A stretch of 18,576 nucleotides of DNA from CBDUXP01 sp965371225 [NCBI: uncultured bacterium] (GCA_965371225.1 CBDUXP010000073.1:1-18576), one strand, 5' to 3'; counted from the first letter of the stretch, positions 1 to 8,234 are shown. Numbers and translations are program-made. Notes: a model not told the origin generated them from the letters alone.

Positions 1-81
1 CGGGGGCTGCGTCTCACGCCTGGGGGCGTGGGGGCGCGGCGCCTGGTGCTGCACTGGGGCGGTCGATGTGGGAATGGGCAT
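1..81 (-). CDS. Possible 5' end of a leftward gene, cut by the window edge
   Basis: An ATG at 81-79 opens a frame that stays open for all 27 codons to the window edge. The residues are rich in proline, histidine and arginine, beginning MPIPTSTAPVQHQAPRPH. Such a Pro/Ala-rich cytosolic N-terminus resembles the starts of several membrane proteins in this locus (Sulf1, GTC-D and the SGNH protein), which is the main reason to suspect a real gene. An AGGGG run abuts the ATG with no spacer, which is a poor ribosome-binding geometry. In DNA this rich in G+C, 27 open codons alone prove little. No function can be given. The alternative is that 1-207 is plain intergenic sequence. Confidence 0.3.
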   Translation of the reverse strand, partial: MPIPTSTAPVQHQAPRPHAPRRETQPP

Positions 82-85
82 CCCC

Positions 86-114
86 TGCCGGGGGGGCGGG
101 ACGCCGCCCCGGCA
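86..114. repeat. GC-rich inverted repeat (possible hairpin)
   Basis: TGCCGGGG at 86-93 pairs with CCCCGGCA at 107-114. CGG at 97-99 pairs with CCG at 104-106 around a short GACG loop, leaving three bulged Gs. It lies in the 207-base stretch downstream of the gene ending at 208. No T-run follows it on either strand, so it is not a canonical intrinsic terminator. It could still slow transcription leaving that gene, or fold over the ribosome-binding region of the possible edge gene. Confidence 0.3.
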
Positions 115-207
115 CCCAAAATCCTCGATGGTGCCGTGTGGAATTATGTTACCAACGATACCGCACAGGTGCCACGAATATTCACGCCTCACGCGGGTGC
201 TGAGTCC

Positions 208-1314
208 TCAGGCTTCTTCTCCGGCCGCGCGCACCCGCAGATGCTGGGGATCGTGCGTCTCCGGGCGTTCCCACTCCGGATCCCGCCATCGGGCTTGCCA
301 ATGTTGGAGCCGCCGCCACCAGGGGTGCGGTATCGGCTGGGCATGCCCCTGTACGTGTGTCCCCTTGCAGACGATGGGAGCGTCCATGGTGGCGCCGTAG
401 GCCCGTTTCGCGCCGCCCACCAGGCATACGTGTGCGGCATCCGCTTCCCACGCCACGGGTCCGCGGACGGCGAGGCCGCCCCCGGGCTCCAGAACACCCG
501 CCTCCGCCGTCAGGTGAGTGGCGACGCGTTGGGTTTTCCCGTCGACCGCCTCGATGCTGGTCAGTCCCTCGAAACTGATGCGTTGCGCCGGGGCCAGCGC
601 GGGGGGCATAACGGGGACCGGCTGATCGGCTTCCCACCCTGCTTGAATAATTGCGCACCCGTCAGCCATCGGCGCGAGTGTCCGGGCCAGGTCTGCTGCA
701 GCGACCATCGCGGGGTGCTGCTCACTGAGAAAAAATGTGCGCGACAGGGTCTTCCAGTGTTCGTGAGCAAGACCCCGCGCGATCGGATCCCGGCCAACGC
801 GGGCGAGCATGGTACGCGCCAGCCCGCGCTGCATGCGCTTCCTCCACGGTAAGGTGCGAATATGTTGCGTCTGTTCCGCCCCTGCACCCCGCCGCAACAC
901 GCTCGAGAAGATTGGGCCGAGTTCCAGAGCCGAATCGGGCCATCGGCGCGTGCGCAAGTAATAGTCCAGGTAGTCGGGCCAGACGTTGTCGCGCCAACCC
1001 GATTGCAACCGCAGCTCCAGCACGAAGTGCGTGCGGATGGTTTCCAAAACGCGGCGGCAGGACACGAGGTAGGCGGTATCCGGGTACTCGGCCCGAAGTG
1101 AGATTGTGCTGTGAGGCCGGAGAATGGCCGTGGAGGTGCCGATGGGGCGTGCTACGTTCCCTGCGTGCAAGTGTGCGCCTGGCGCCAGCGAAATGCGAAC
1201 GGGACTCCGGGTGCGCCACGTGACGGTGGTACCCCGCAGCAGCCGCACCAGTGAAGCGATGCCGCGCGCCGCGAAGCTATGATCTTCGGGCGCTTCGTGG
1301 GTGGCATTCTGCAT
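208..1314 (-). CDS. Unrecognised soluble protein, possible C-terminal beta domain
   Basis: A 368-residue protein of a family I do not recognise. It has no signal peptide and no membrane segment. Visible blocks are an Arg-rich N-terminus with a short beta-like stretch (about 30-80), an aromatic segment RDNVWPDYLDYYLRTRRW (108-125), a basic helical region (about 155-200) and a C-terminal part (about 245-320). The last carries a pattern (FEGLTSIEAVDG at 248-259, then RGPVAWEADAA at 284-294) loosely like the FERLVAI...GWAWDRAA pattern of GTC-D, so a shared beta-rich glycan-associated domain is possible. The codon series is coherent throughout but uses more A/T-ending codons (TTT TTT, ATT ATT CAA) than the genes to its right, suggesting a different origin. 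The ATG at 1314 is chosen because the upstream frame meets a TAA at 1341-1339 with no other ATG between. No Shine-Dalgarno sequence is visible. The gene is divergent from the GST gene. Confidence 0.7.
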   Translation of the reverse strand: MQNATHEAPEDHSFAARGIASLVRLLRGTTVTWRTRSPVRISLAPGAHLHAGNVARPIGTSTAILRPHSTISLRAEYPDTAYLVSCRRVLETIRTHFVLELRLQSGWRDNVWPDYLDYYLRTRRWPDSALELGPIFSSVLRRGAGAEQTQHIRTLPWRKRMQRGLARTMLARVGRDPIARGLAHEHWKTLSRTFFLSEQHPAMVAAADLARTLAPMADGCAIIQAGWEADQPVPVMPPALAPAQRISFEGLTSIEAVDGKTQRVATHLTAEAGVLEPGGGLAVRGPVAWEADAAHVCLVGGAKRAYGATMDAPIVCKGTHVQGHAQPIPHPWWRRLQHWQARWRDPEWERPETHDPQHLRVRAAGEEA

Positions 1315-1409
1315 GGCGTTGGGAGGCGGGCAGTCCCTTTACCTCATACGCCGCCGCCGACCTACCCATTCAACAGGGCGGGGCATCTCGTTCCCGCGTC
1401 CCCCGACCG

Positions 1410-1418
1410 TAGTATAGT
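1410..1418 (+). promoter_or_regulatory. Possible -10 element(s) between divergent genes at 1314 and 1484
   Basis: TATAGT at 1413-1418 matches the sigma-70 -10 consensus at five of six positions and points to the GST gene, leaving a leader of about 60 bases. No good -35 lies 17 bases upstream. The same bases read on the other strand give TATACT (plus-strand AGTATA at 1411-1416), also five of six, which would face the gene at 1314. This is therefore a candidate overlapping bidirectional promoter in the 169-base gap 1315-1483. Assigned by eye only. Confidence 0.35.
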
Positions 1419-1472
1419 GCCGCTTCACGTCTGGCTTACAACGCTTAGGAGTTGCAGCGCACTGCCATGTCC

Positions 1473-1478
1473 GAGGAG
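1473..1478 (+). promoter_or_regulatory. Ribosome-binding site of the GST-like gene
   Basis: GAGGAG lies five bases before the ATG at 1484. It is one of the clearest Shine-Dalgarno matches in the window and fixes the start of the GST-like gene. Confidence 0.7.
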
Positions 1479-1483
1479 CACGC

Positions 1484-2188
1484 ATGATCACGCTGTTTGA
1501 ATTTCGGTCGTCGCCGTACTGTGAGAAGGCGCGGCTGGCGCTGGACCTGAAGGGGCTGGATTACCAGGCCGTCGAGATCAACGGATTGACGCGCGCGGAG
1601 TTGCGCGGCATCTCGACCTATCCCACCGTGCCGATCCTGAAGGATGGGGATCGGGTGGTGGAAGATTCGACGGCGATCTTCACCTACCTGGACGAGAAGC
1701 AGCCGGAGCCGCGCCTGTGGCCGGACGACCCGGCGCAGCGGCGCGAGGCGCAGCTGTGGGAGGACTGGGCGGACGAGAGCTGGGGTTACGCCGCGCGCGC
1801 GATCGGCTTGTGGGCGTTGCGCGGTGACTACGACCGCCTGCGGCGCGAAGTCACGCGCAACCTGCCGAGTTGGGCGGATGCGGTGTGGCCGGCCCTGGGA
1901 CCCATCGCCATGAAGCTCGCCCTGAACATCAGTGGCATCACCGCGAAGAACGAGCCGCAGCGCCGTGCGCAGTTGGAGTCCGGGTTCCGCCTGCTGGCCG
2001 ACGCGCTCGAGGGCCGCGAGTGGCTGGTGGGGGACGCCATGTCCGCGGCGGACGTGGCCATTGCGGGGCACCTGTGGGAACTCCGCCACACGGACCGGTA
2101 CGAGCACGACGCGGCGTGCGCGCCCGTGTTTGCCCTGCGCGACCGCGTCTACGCCGTCGCTACCGCCAGTCGCGTCTCGAAGGCGTAA
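1484..2188 (+). CDS. Glutathione S-transferase family protein
   Basis: A 234-residue cytosolic protein with the two-domain GST layout. The N-terminal thioredoxin-like domain (about 1-78) has SSPYCEKARLAL at 9-20, with S10 and C13 as candidate catalytic or glutathione-contacting residues. It also has the TVP cis-proline turn (P50) and the EDS glutathione-binding motif (60-62). The helical C-terminal domain (about 85-234) ends with GDAMSAADVAIAG, the usual GST N-capping/hydrophobic-staple region. Length is typical. Family members conjugate or reduce using glutathione, isomerise, or act as non-enzymatic partners; the substrate here is unknown. It has its own ribosome-binding site and a possible promoter, and meets GTC-A tail to tail with only two bases between stop codons. 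It has no obvious tie to the glycan genes and may be a housekeeping neighbour. Confidence 0.9.
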   Translation: MITLFEFRSSPYCEKARLALDLKGLDYQAVEINGLTRAELRGISTYPTVPILKDGDRVVEDSTAIFTYLDEKQPEPRLWPDDPAQRREAQLWEDWADESWGYAARAIGLWALRGDYDRLRREVTRNLPSWADAVWPALGPIAMKLALNISGITAKNEPQRRAQLESGFRLLADALEGREWLVGDAMSAADVAIAGHLWELRHTDRYEHDAACAPVFALRDRVYAVATASRVSKA

Positions 2189-2190
2189 GG

Positions 2191-4140
2191 CTAGCCGTCG
2201 CCCGCAACCGGGTCCGCGGCGGGGGCGAGATCATTGCGCGTGAGCACCGTCCAGTGGGGGAACTGCCGCGCTTCGGCGTAGTGCGTCTCAATGTACGTGA
2301 TGAGCCGCGGGGCGCCGGTAATGAGGAGCCCGCTGCCGAAGATGAAGTCGTTCATCGTCGACATGATGATGACCGGTGGGCGGCTGGCGCGTAACTCGTC
2401 CAGTAACCGCTGCTCCATGGCCCCGTCCATGTACCCCGGCCAGTAGTAGTCCATGGCCGTCGGATTCGGGCGCGCGCTGAGAAAGTTCACCATGCCCAAG
2501 CCCGGCCACGCGACGAGCGGCGCGCCCGGCGGCGCCGCCCGGTCCAGGTAGTCCACTGTGTCCGCCAACTCCCGCGCCACCGTTCCCGGCGCCCAGGTGC
2601 CTCCCCGCGGACCGGCGATGCGGACCAGCCGTGGCCCCGGTTCCTGCGTTGCGGCATCCCGGTGCAGCACGTTCCACCATTCCGCCCACGGATACAGCAC
2701 CAGACCCGCGAGGAGGGCCACCACCGCAATGCGCCCCACCCGGTGCCGCGCGCCCGTGAGCTGCCAGGCGAGGGCCACGCCCAGCGCCAGGACGGGGGCC
2801 ACCGCTTTCGCTTGGTGATCCACGCTGGGCCCCGGATACGCCACCACCAGGAACCACGCCGCGCACGCCGCCATGGCCAGGATGCGGCGATGCCGCTCCT
2901 CCGTCGCCGGGCGGAGGAAGGCGGCGAGCAGCAACAGGAGCGGGGGAAGGTAGGCCATCCCTTGCAGGCTGGCATTACCGAAGGACTGCCAGCCGACCGC
3001 AAGCAGCAGCGCGCCGGCGGTCCACGCGCGCGCGTGTGTGGCGTGGCGGGCCGCCACCGCCGCCGCCGTACAGCCCGCGGCCGCGGCCATCACGAGCGCG
3101 GACCAGGCGAGAGGCACCGGCGCCATCAGCGTGCCGTACAAGCGGCCCCAGTCCGCGCCACTGCGTGCGCCGGGCAACAATCCCGAGGCGGCGAACGCGG
3201 GCAGCGCGTCGTTGTGGGCGAGCCACAGCACCCACGGCAACACGCTGACCGCGACGCCCGCGGCGACGGCGGCAACTGCCGTGCCCAACGCGCGCCAGTC
3301 GATAGCGACGCCGTCTTCCCGGTCACGCCGCCACGCCGCCCAAGCGCCCGCGCCGGTCAGCACCGCCGCGGGGGTCAGCAGGATAACCGGCGTGCGCACG
3401 GGTGTCGGGAACTGGAGGCACAGATAGAGGAGGCTCGCGAGCGCAACGACCGTGGCGCCCAGCCGGATGCCTCCCGCCACGCGCGCGTTGGGCCTCGCGT
3501 TCGGACGCGGCGCCAACGCGGCGTACGGGGTCAGGCACAGCAACCACGTCCAGATGGCCAGCCCGACAAGCACCCCGATGTTGTGCTTGAACCCCAACGC
3601 GATGCCGCAACTGCAGCCCGCCCACCACGCGGGACCGATCAGCCGGTGCGGACGCATGCGGCCCAGTTGGAGGAACGCCAGGAGCGCCGGTGCGACCGTG
3701 AACCCCATGGTGTACGGCAGGCGCAGATCGGCGGGGGCGAGGGCCCAGACGGCTGCCGCTCCCGCCAGCGCGGCGGAACGATTCGCGATCTGTCTCAGCC
3801 AGAGATAGGTGAGGGGCACGCGCGCGGCGGCAAAGAGGACGAGCGGGACCTTTGCGGCCCACAGGCTCGGCCCCAGGAGCGCGAACGACAGAGCCAACAC
3901 TAGCGGCGCCAACGGCGGCCAGATGAGCAGGTAGTCCCGGTACGGAATCTGGCCGTCCAGCAGGCGCACGCTCGCTTGCAGGATGTTGCCGAAGTCGCCT
4001 TGGTGGTACGGCTTCGCGAGCGTGAAATCCTGCCACGCACCAGGCAGGTGGCTGACAGTCAGGACCGCCAGCGCGACCCACACCCACCGCCGCGCCACGT
4101 CCGGCCGGTCAGGCGCACCGGTCGGCTCGCCCGAGGTCAC
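2191..4140 (-). CDS. GTC-A: polytopic GT-C-fold glycosyltransferase-like protein
   Basis: A 649-residue inner-membrane protein with roughly eleven to thirteen hydrophobic segments. The first extracytoplasmic loop carries an acidic residue (D49 in HQGDFGNI), then GQIPYRDYLLIWPPLAPL (63-80), the G-x-PYRD-x(n)-P signature of PMT/ArnT-like (GT39/GT83-type) enzymes. GFKHNIG (183-189) is also typical of this group. A C-terminal extracytoplasmic module (about 524-635: ELADTVDYL, PPGAPLVAWP, YYWPGYMDG, RPPVIIM, PRLITYIETHY) recurs in GTC-B, C and E. Family knowledge says such enzymes transfer sugars from polyprenyl-phosphate donors to outward-facing acceptors; donor and acceptor are unknown. The open frame extends 49 codons further upstream. 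I choose the GTG at 4140 because its first three bases overlap the stop of GTC-B (GTGA, a four-base overlap), implying translational coupling. The tail-to-tail neighbour is the GST gene. Confidence 0.88.
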   Translation of the reverse strand: MTSGEPTGAPDRPDVARRWVWVALAVLTVSHLPGAWQDFTLAKPYHQGDFGNILQASVRLLDGQIPYRDYLLIWPPLAPLVLALSFALLGPSLWAAKVPLVLFAAARVPLTYLWLRQIANRSAALAGAAAVWALAPADLRLPYTMGFTVAPALLAFLQLGRMRPHRLIGPAWWAGCSCGIALGFKHNIGVLVGLAIWTWLLCLTPYAALAPRPNARPNARVAGGIRLGATVVALASLLYLCLQFPTPVRTPVILLTPAAVLTGAGAWAAWRRDREDGVAIDWRALGTAVAAVAAGVAVSVLPWVLWLAHNDALPAFAASGLLPGARSGADWGRLYGTLMAPVPLAWSALVMAAAAGCTAAAVAARHATHARAWTAGALLLAVGWQSFGNASLQGMAYLPPLLLLLAAFLRPATEERHRRILAMAACAAWFLVVAYPGPSVDHQAKAVAPVLALGVALAWQLTGARHRVGRIAVVALLAGLVLYPWAEWWNVLHRDAATQEPGPRLVRIAGPRGGTWAPGTVARELADTVDYLDRAAPPGAPLVAWPGLGMVNFLSARPNPTAMDYYWPGYMDGAMEQRLLDELRASRPPVIIMSTMNDFIFGSGLLITGAPRLITYIETHYAEARQFPHWTVLTRNDLAPAADPVAGDG

Positions 4141-6125
4141 GGGGGTGCGGCCCCTGCGCCCGGGTGCGGGGCCACCGGCACGTAGAAGTGCGTCACGCCG
4201 GTGGTGTGAATGGGTCGGTACTCGGTTTCGAGCGCGCCGGTGATCCGCGGAAACCCGTCCGCGACGAAGGCGGGCAACAGAATCCATCCTGCCGGATCGA
4301 ATCGTACGACCGCCAGGGGTGGCGGATCATCGCGCAACAGCGTGGCGTACCGCTCGTCCACCACGGCGCCGGTAAAGCCGGCCAGGAAGTACGCGACCCC
4401 GCCGGCGGGCTCCCGCCCCGACAGGAACAGGTTGATGGTGGTCGGGAATTCGAACAGGGGGGCCCCGGGCGGAAGCTGCGCGGCGATGTACGCGACGTTG
4501 GCCGACAGCTCGCGCGCGGATTCGACCCCATCCCAGACCTGCGCGCGCGGGAGGTCCAGCCATACCTGCTCCCGGCGCTCCAGGCGCCAGCCCGTGCGGG
4601 GGAACTGATACCACAGCCGCGCGACGGGCACCGCCAGGATGGCCACCGCGACGAGTATGGCGGTCCCGGCGGCGACGCGGAGCGCGCGGGTGTGTGCGCT
4701 GCCCTGCCACGCGAGCCCCGCCACCGCCACGGCCAACACGAGCATCGGACTCTGCGCGAAGCTCATATGTCCCCAATCCGCATTCGGGGCGCCGTCGATC
4801 ATGGCGACGCCGGCCACGCACGCGAGCGGTACGAGCCACGCCGGGGACGCGGTGGCGGCGGGCCGGCGGACTACCCGGACCACGGCCCAGGCCGTGAACG
4901 CCATGGGCAGCAGCCAGAGGTGCACGTGCCGGACGTAGCCGACGGTGCGCGTGGCGCCCTCGCGCAGAACGCCACTGGCGATAATCACCGCGCCGGCGAA
5001 CACCAAACCGGCCATGAGGCGCGGTCGCGGCCGCGCGCCCCCGAACAGGTGGAGCGCCCCCGCGGCGGCCACCAGCGCCAGACAGGCCAGCAACGGCAGC
5101 GGCGGCAGCGGGGCCGTCCCGTAGCCGGCGATGCGAAACGGCGTCACGTTCGTGATGTCGCCGAGCGGATACTCCACGAAGATGCGGAGGTAGACATTGT
5201 GCAGCGCGCCGAGCAGACCGTAGTCCGCGCTCATGGGCAGCAGCCACGGCAGCATCGCGGCGAGGATGCCCGCGCCGCATGCGGCCACGGGCGCCGCCCA
5301 CACACGCCACGTCTGCGGCCCCGTGTCCCGCCGCCGCCAACTTTCGGCCCCGGCCAGTACCGCGCCCGCCGCCACGGGGACGCCGAACGCGACGCCGAGC
5401 GACAGGGGCCATCCCCATAAGAGGAGGCTGAGGCTCGCGACGAGGGCCGCCGGCACCAGCACCGTGCCCACCAGGTGGCCGTGGCGGACCGGCGGGTGTA
5501 GCCGACCCGTCGCCCCGGCGGCGAGCCCGCTCATGGCCAGCGCGAGCGCGCCGGACGCGGACCGCGTGCTCAGGAGGATGCCGATGCAGATGCCTACAAC
5601 CGCCCAGCGGCGCGCGGGAGCCGCCGGCGCGGTGGCCGCCATGAGGGCCGCGGCCAGCAGCAGGTAAAGCGGAGCGACCAGGTGCCCGGCCCAGGGGATG
5701 CTGTACACCACGCCCGCGGAACCGAACGTGCACGCCACGGCGAACACCGCCCACCGCCGCGAGACCAGCCGCGCCACCAGCACGTACGTCGCCAGGCTCC
5801 GGAGCCACGCGGCTCCCGCAATGCCCCACTGCACCGCGCCCAGGGAGACGCCGAAGAGGCTGAAGCAGGCGCGAAAGTACGCCAGCCAGTACGGGCCGTA
5901 TTCGGTGCGGACGTCCGTGTACGGCGCCCCGCCCGCGTGCACCAGCGCGAGTTCCGTGGTGGTGATGCCGAGGTCGAGCGCGCTGAGTTCGTGATTCAGG
6001 TCGGTCGCGCCGAAGTTGCGCACCGCCACGTGCGCCGCCAACAGCACCGCGCCCACCACCAGAACGTCGACCGGCACGCGGCGGCGGGCTGCGCCCGAGG
6101 GGGTGCCGCCCGCGTCGGTGACCAT
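4137..6125 (-). CDS. GTC-B: polytopic GT-C-fold glycosyltransferase-like protein, paralogue of GTC-E
   Basis: A 662-residue membrane protein with about a dozen hydrophobic segments. After the first helix (about 19-36) the first loop reads LNHELSALD (43-51), with E46 and D51 as candidate catalytic acids. APYTDVRTEYGPYW (67-80) and FGVSLGAVQWG (91-101) follow. The C-terminal extracytoplasmic module runs from about 537 to 650 (ARELSANVAYI, LPPGAPLFEFP, VAYFLAGF, PPPLAVVRFDP, FPRITGALETEY, HFYVPV). GTC-E has the same length and aligns along its whole length. The role is inferred as sugar transfer from a lipid donor to an envelope glycan; specificity is unknown. It is the first gene of a two-gene leftward unit with GTC-A and is divergent from Sulf1. 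The ATG at 6125 lacks a clear Shine-Dalgarno sequence, and the promoter-like element at 6132-6160 would give an almost leaderless transcript. Confidence 0.88.
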   Translation of the reverse strand: MVTDAGGTPSGAARRRVPVDVLVVGAVLLAAHVAVRNFGATDLNHELSALDLGITTTELALVHAGGAPYTDVRTEYGPYWLAYFRACFSLFGVSLGAVQWGIAGAAWLRSLATYVLVARLVSRRWAVFAVACTFGSAGVVYSIPWAGHLVAPLYLLLAAALMAATAPAAPARRWAVVGICIGILLSTRSASGALALAMSGLAAGATGRLHPPVRHGHLVGTVLVPAALVASLSLLLWGWPLSLGVAFGVPVAAGAVLAGAESWRRRDTGPQTWRVWAAPVAACGAGILAAMLPWLLPMSADYGLLGALHNVYLRIFVEYPLGDITNVTPFRIAGYGTAPLPPLPLLACLALVAAAGALHLFGGARPRPRLMAGLVFAGAVIIASGVLREGATRTVGYVRHVHLWLLPMAFTAWAVVRVVRRPAATASPAWLVPLACVAGVAMIDGAPNADWGHMSFAQSPMLVLAVAVAGLAWQGSAHTRALRVAAGTAILVAVAILAVPVARLWYQFPRTGWRLERREQVWLDLPRAQVWDGVESARELSANVAYIAAQLPPGAPLFEFPTTINLFLSGREPAGGVAYFLAGFTGAVVDERYATLLRDDPPPLAVVRFDPAGWILLPAFVADGFPRITGALETEYRPIHTTGVTHFYVPVAPHPGAGAAPP

Positions 6126-6131
6126 TCAGCT

Positions 6132-6160
6132 ACTCTACTTGGCGATGCAAGCCGCGCCAA
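6132..6160 (-). promoter_or_regulatory. Candidate promoter of GTC-B/GTC-A
   Basis: Reading leftward, TTGGCG (6160-6155) and TAGAGT (6137-6132) are separated by 17 bases. Each matches the sigma-70 consensus at four of six positions. Only six bases separate TAGAGT from the GTC-B ATG, so transcription would begin at or near the A of the start codon, a leaderless arrangement. The TAGAGT hexamer recurs upstream of the SGNH gene. Confidence 0.35.
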
Positions 6161-6197
6161 GCGCGCGCGCCGTCCCCGGCGGCGCCCGGCGAATGCC

Positions 6198-6227
6198 TTG
6201 CCGGTCCGTTAATCGGCCTGGCATTAT
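6198..6227 (+). promoter_or_regulatory. Candidate promoter of Sulf1
   Basis: TTGCCG (6198-6203) and CATTAT (6222-6227) are 18 bases apart. Each matches the consensus at four of six positions. GCGGCGCC follows immediately at 6228-6235, exactly as it follows the -10 of Sulf2. The start codon lies 63 bases beyond the -10. Read leftward the same bases also give CATAAT (6228-6223), so a second leftward start is possible. The rest of the 165-base gap 6126-6290 shows nothing else that I can name. Confidence 0.4.
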
Positions 6228-6290
6228 GCGGCGCCCCGCGCGGTTGAGTGGGGGCTCGCGTCGGATGGCGCACCCGGTCCGGTCCTGATT

Positions 6291-8234
6291 GTGTCAACCT
6301 CCACGCCTCCGGAACCCTCGCCTGAATTCGCGGGCCCGGAACCCGCACCCGACGCGCCCCCCGCACCGGGCCGGCCGGCCGACGGCGGTTCCGTGACGGC
6401 GCTCGAGCGATGCCTTGCCGGCCTCCTGTTGCCCACCGTGTTGTTCGTGAGCAAAGCGAACAACATCATCATCGAAAACTTCGCGGACCTGCCCTACGAC
6501 GTGTGGACGATGCTCGGCTTCGTGGGCGCGTTCGTTCTCGCCGCCGCCGTCACGGTGCCGCTCTTTCTCCACTCCACACGCCGGCGCCTCTACGCCATTC
6601 TGGCGCGCGCGTGCGTGGCGCTCGCGGTCGCGCTCCTGCTCTGGGGGGTGGTGACGACGGTGACGGCGTACCGGGTGCGCCGCTTTGCGGTCTCCGTCAC
6701 CCTGGATGAGGTGGTGTTCCTCGTGGCGTGCATCGTGGCCGCGCGCCTTCCTTTCCCCCTGCTCATGCGTCTGTGCAGTTTCGTAGCGGCAGGCCTCCTC
6801 GTGCAGGGGGTGGGCACGCACGCCATGAAAGTCTGGAGCCACCGTGCAGCTTTTCCGGTCGCGGCGCATGTGGCCTCGGCCGGGACCTCCGGCTCGGTCG
6901 CGCCGACCCGCCCGAGCGGCAATGTGTACCATCTGATGCTCGACGGGTTTCAGCGCGAGGCGTTTACCATTCTGCGCGAGCGGGATGCCACGCTCCACCC
7001 GCCCGGCTTTACGTTTTACCCGCGCTTCTTCTCCAGCTACTTCCTGACGGAACACGCGATGGCGGCGGTCGTCACGGGCCGCTACCTGGGGGTGGGCGAG
7101 GATCGCGCGGCGTGGGTGGGGGAGATGGCCCATGGCGGGCTGTGGGGGGACCTGAGCGCCAGCGGCGTCCGCGTCACCCAGTACCCCATCAGCCGGGAAC
7201 GCTACTGTTTGCCGGGGGCCGCGGGGGGATGCTTTCCGTCTTCGGAACTGGCATCCGACCGGGTGACGGCGGCCGAACACCACCGGCGCCTCAGCCACGC
7301 GCAACGCGCCACCGTGGACTATTGGTGCACGAGTCTGCTCCCGCGCTCCCTGGTGGCGTATCTTCGGCGAGACTACTTGGCGGATGGCGAGTTGACCCCG
7401 CTGCCCCCTGGTGGTGAGGCCCCTGCGGTACGTCTTAGCCGCCTCCTCTTCCCCGGCGCGGAGGATGGCGGCGGACCGGTGGTGGGAGTGGAGGCCGCGG
7501 CGTACTGGGGCGTGCGGAATTTTGAGCGCCTCCTGGAGGAGGAGGCCGCGCGCTCCGCCACCGGGCAGTACGTGTACTTCCATGCGGTGCTGCCGCACTT
7601 TCCGTATGTGGTGGGGGACGATTGCGGGAGGGTGGCGAGCCGTATGTCCCTCGACGCGTATCTGGCGCAAGGCGTGTGCGGCCTGCGCCTCGTGCATCGC
7701 CTGACGGACCGGCTGGCGGAACTGGGCCGATTGGACGAAGCGCTCATCATCGTGCACTCCGATCATGGGGGCCTGCTGCAGTTCCTCGACGACTTCGCGC
7801 AGGAGTATCCGGGGCACTGCGCCCCGGACATGGTGGCCGAACTCGCAACGCCCGAGCAGGTGCGGGCGGGACGGAAGAAACTGCGGGGGAATGTGGCCTA
7901 CGATTACCCCGGAGCCGTAGCCATGCGCAGTGGCGGCCTGCTCTTGGTGAAGTTCCCGGGCGCCGAGACACGCACGGACACGACCGCGCCGGCGCAACTG
8001 GTGGATATCCGCCCCACGATCCTGCACCACGTGGGACTGCCGGTGGACCAATCTGCCGGGTACCCCTTGGACGAAATACCCGCCGACGGGACGCGGCCGG
8101 ACTTCTTCTTCCTGGGTCCGAAATCCCAGAATGAGATCAAGGCCTGGCAGGAGTGGGACCGGGCAGGTGTCTTTCACCGCTACGAACGCCTCGGCGACGT
8201 GTGGACCTTCGCCGGGGAACACGCCGCCCGGTAG
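6291..8234 (+). CDS. Sulf1: LtaS/sulfatase-fold membrane enzyme (alkaline phosphatase superfamily)
   Basis: A 647-residue protein. A Pro/Ala-rich cytosolic N-terminus (1-35) is followed by about five membrane segments (about 42-56, 73-93, 103-125, 138-152, 158-173) and then an extracytoplasmic catalytic domain (about 210-647), the LtaS/OpgB/EptA layout. Active-site landmarks are NVYHLMLDGF with metal ligand D218, LTEHAMAAVVTGR with T253 or T262 as candidate nucleophile, LPHFPY with H436, and VHSDHGG with D491 and H492. Cysteine pairs C306/C314 and C445/C463 are conserved with the same spacing in Sulf2, suggesting disulfides and periplasmic exposure. The family moves phosphoglycerol, phosphoethanolamine or sulfate groups; no Cys-x-Pro sulfatase nucleophile is seen at that site, favouring phospho-group transfer or hydrolysis. 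The start is GTG at 6291, the first usual start in an upstream-open frame, without a Shine-Dalgarno sequence. Divergent from GTC-B, convergent with the methyltransferase. Confidence 0.87.
   Translation: MSTSTPPEPSPEFAGPEPAPDAPPAPGRPADGGSVTALERCLAGLLLPTVLFVSKANNIIIENFADLPYDVWTMLGFVGAFVLAAAVTVPLFLHSTRRRLYAILARACVALAVALLLWGVVTTVTAYRVRRFAVSVTLDEVVFLVACIVAARLPFPLLMRLCSFVAAGLLVQGVGTHAMKVWSHRAAFPVAAHVASAGTSGSVAPTRPSGNVYHLMLDGFQREAFTILRERDATLHPPGFTFYPRFFSSYFLTEHAMAAVVTGRYLGVGEDRAAWVGEMAHGGLWGDLSASGVRVTQYPISRERYCLPGAAGGCFPSSELASDRVTAAEHHRRLSHAQRATVDYWCTSLLPRSLVAYLRRDYLADGELTPLPPGGEAPAVRLSRLLFPGAEDGGGPVVGVEAAAYWGVRNFERLLEEEAARSATGQYVYFHAVLPHFPYVVGDDCGRVASRMSLDAYLAQGVCGLRLVHRLTDRLAELGRLDEALIIVHSDHGGLLQFLDDFAQEYPGHCAPDMVAELATPEQVRAGRKKLRGNVAYDYPGAVAMRSGGLLLVKFPGAETRTDTTAPAQLVDIRPTILHHVGLPVDQSAGYPLDEIPADGTRPDFFFLGPKSQNEIKAWQEWDRAGVFHRYERLGDVWTFAGEHAAR

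Noticed and set aside
28-852. A 274-codon plus-strand frame over the left gene
   Set aside because: It overlaps the more coherent minus-strand frame 208-1314, lacks domains and has no ribosome-binding site.
2662-3903. A 413-codon plus-strand frame opposite GTC-A (and similar frames at 4164-5420, 10312-11274 and 11042-12379)
   Set aside because: All are hydrophilic Arg/Gln/Gly-rich antisense shadows of membrane-protein genes, with no motifs or ribosome-binding sites.
4141-4287. N-terminal extension of GTC-A to an ATG at 4287
   Set aside because: The extra 49 residues are Arg/His-rich and lie wholly inside GTC-B. The GTG at 4140 overlapping the GTC-B stop is the better start.
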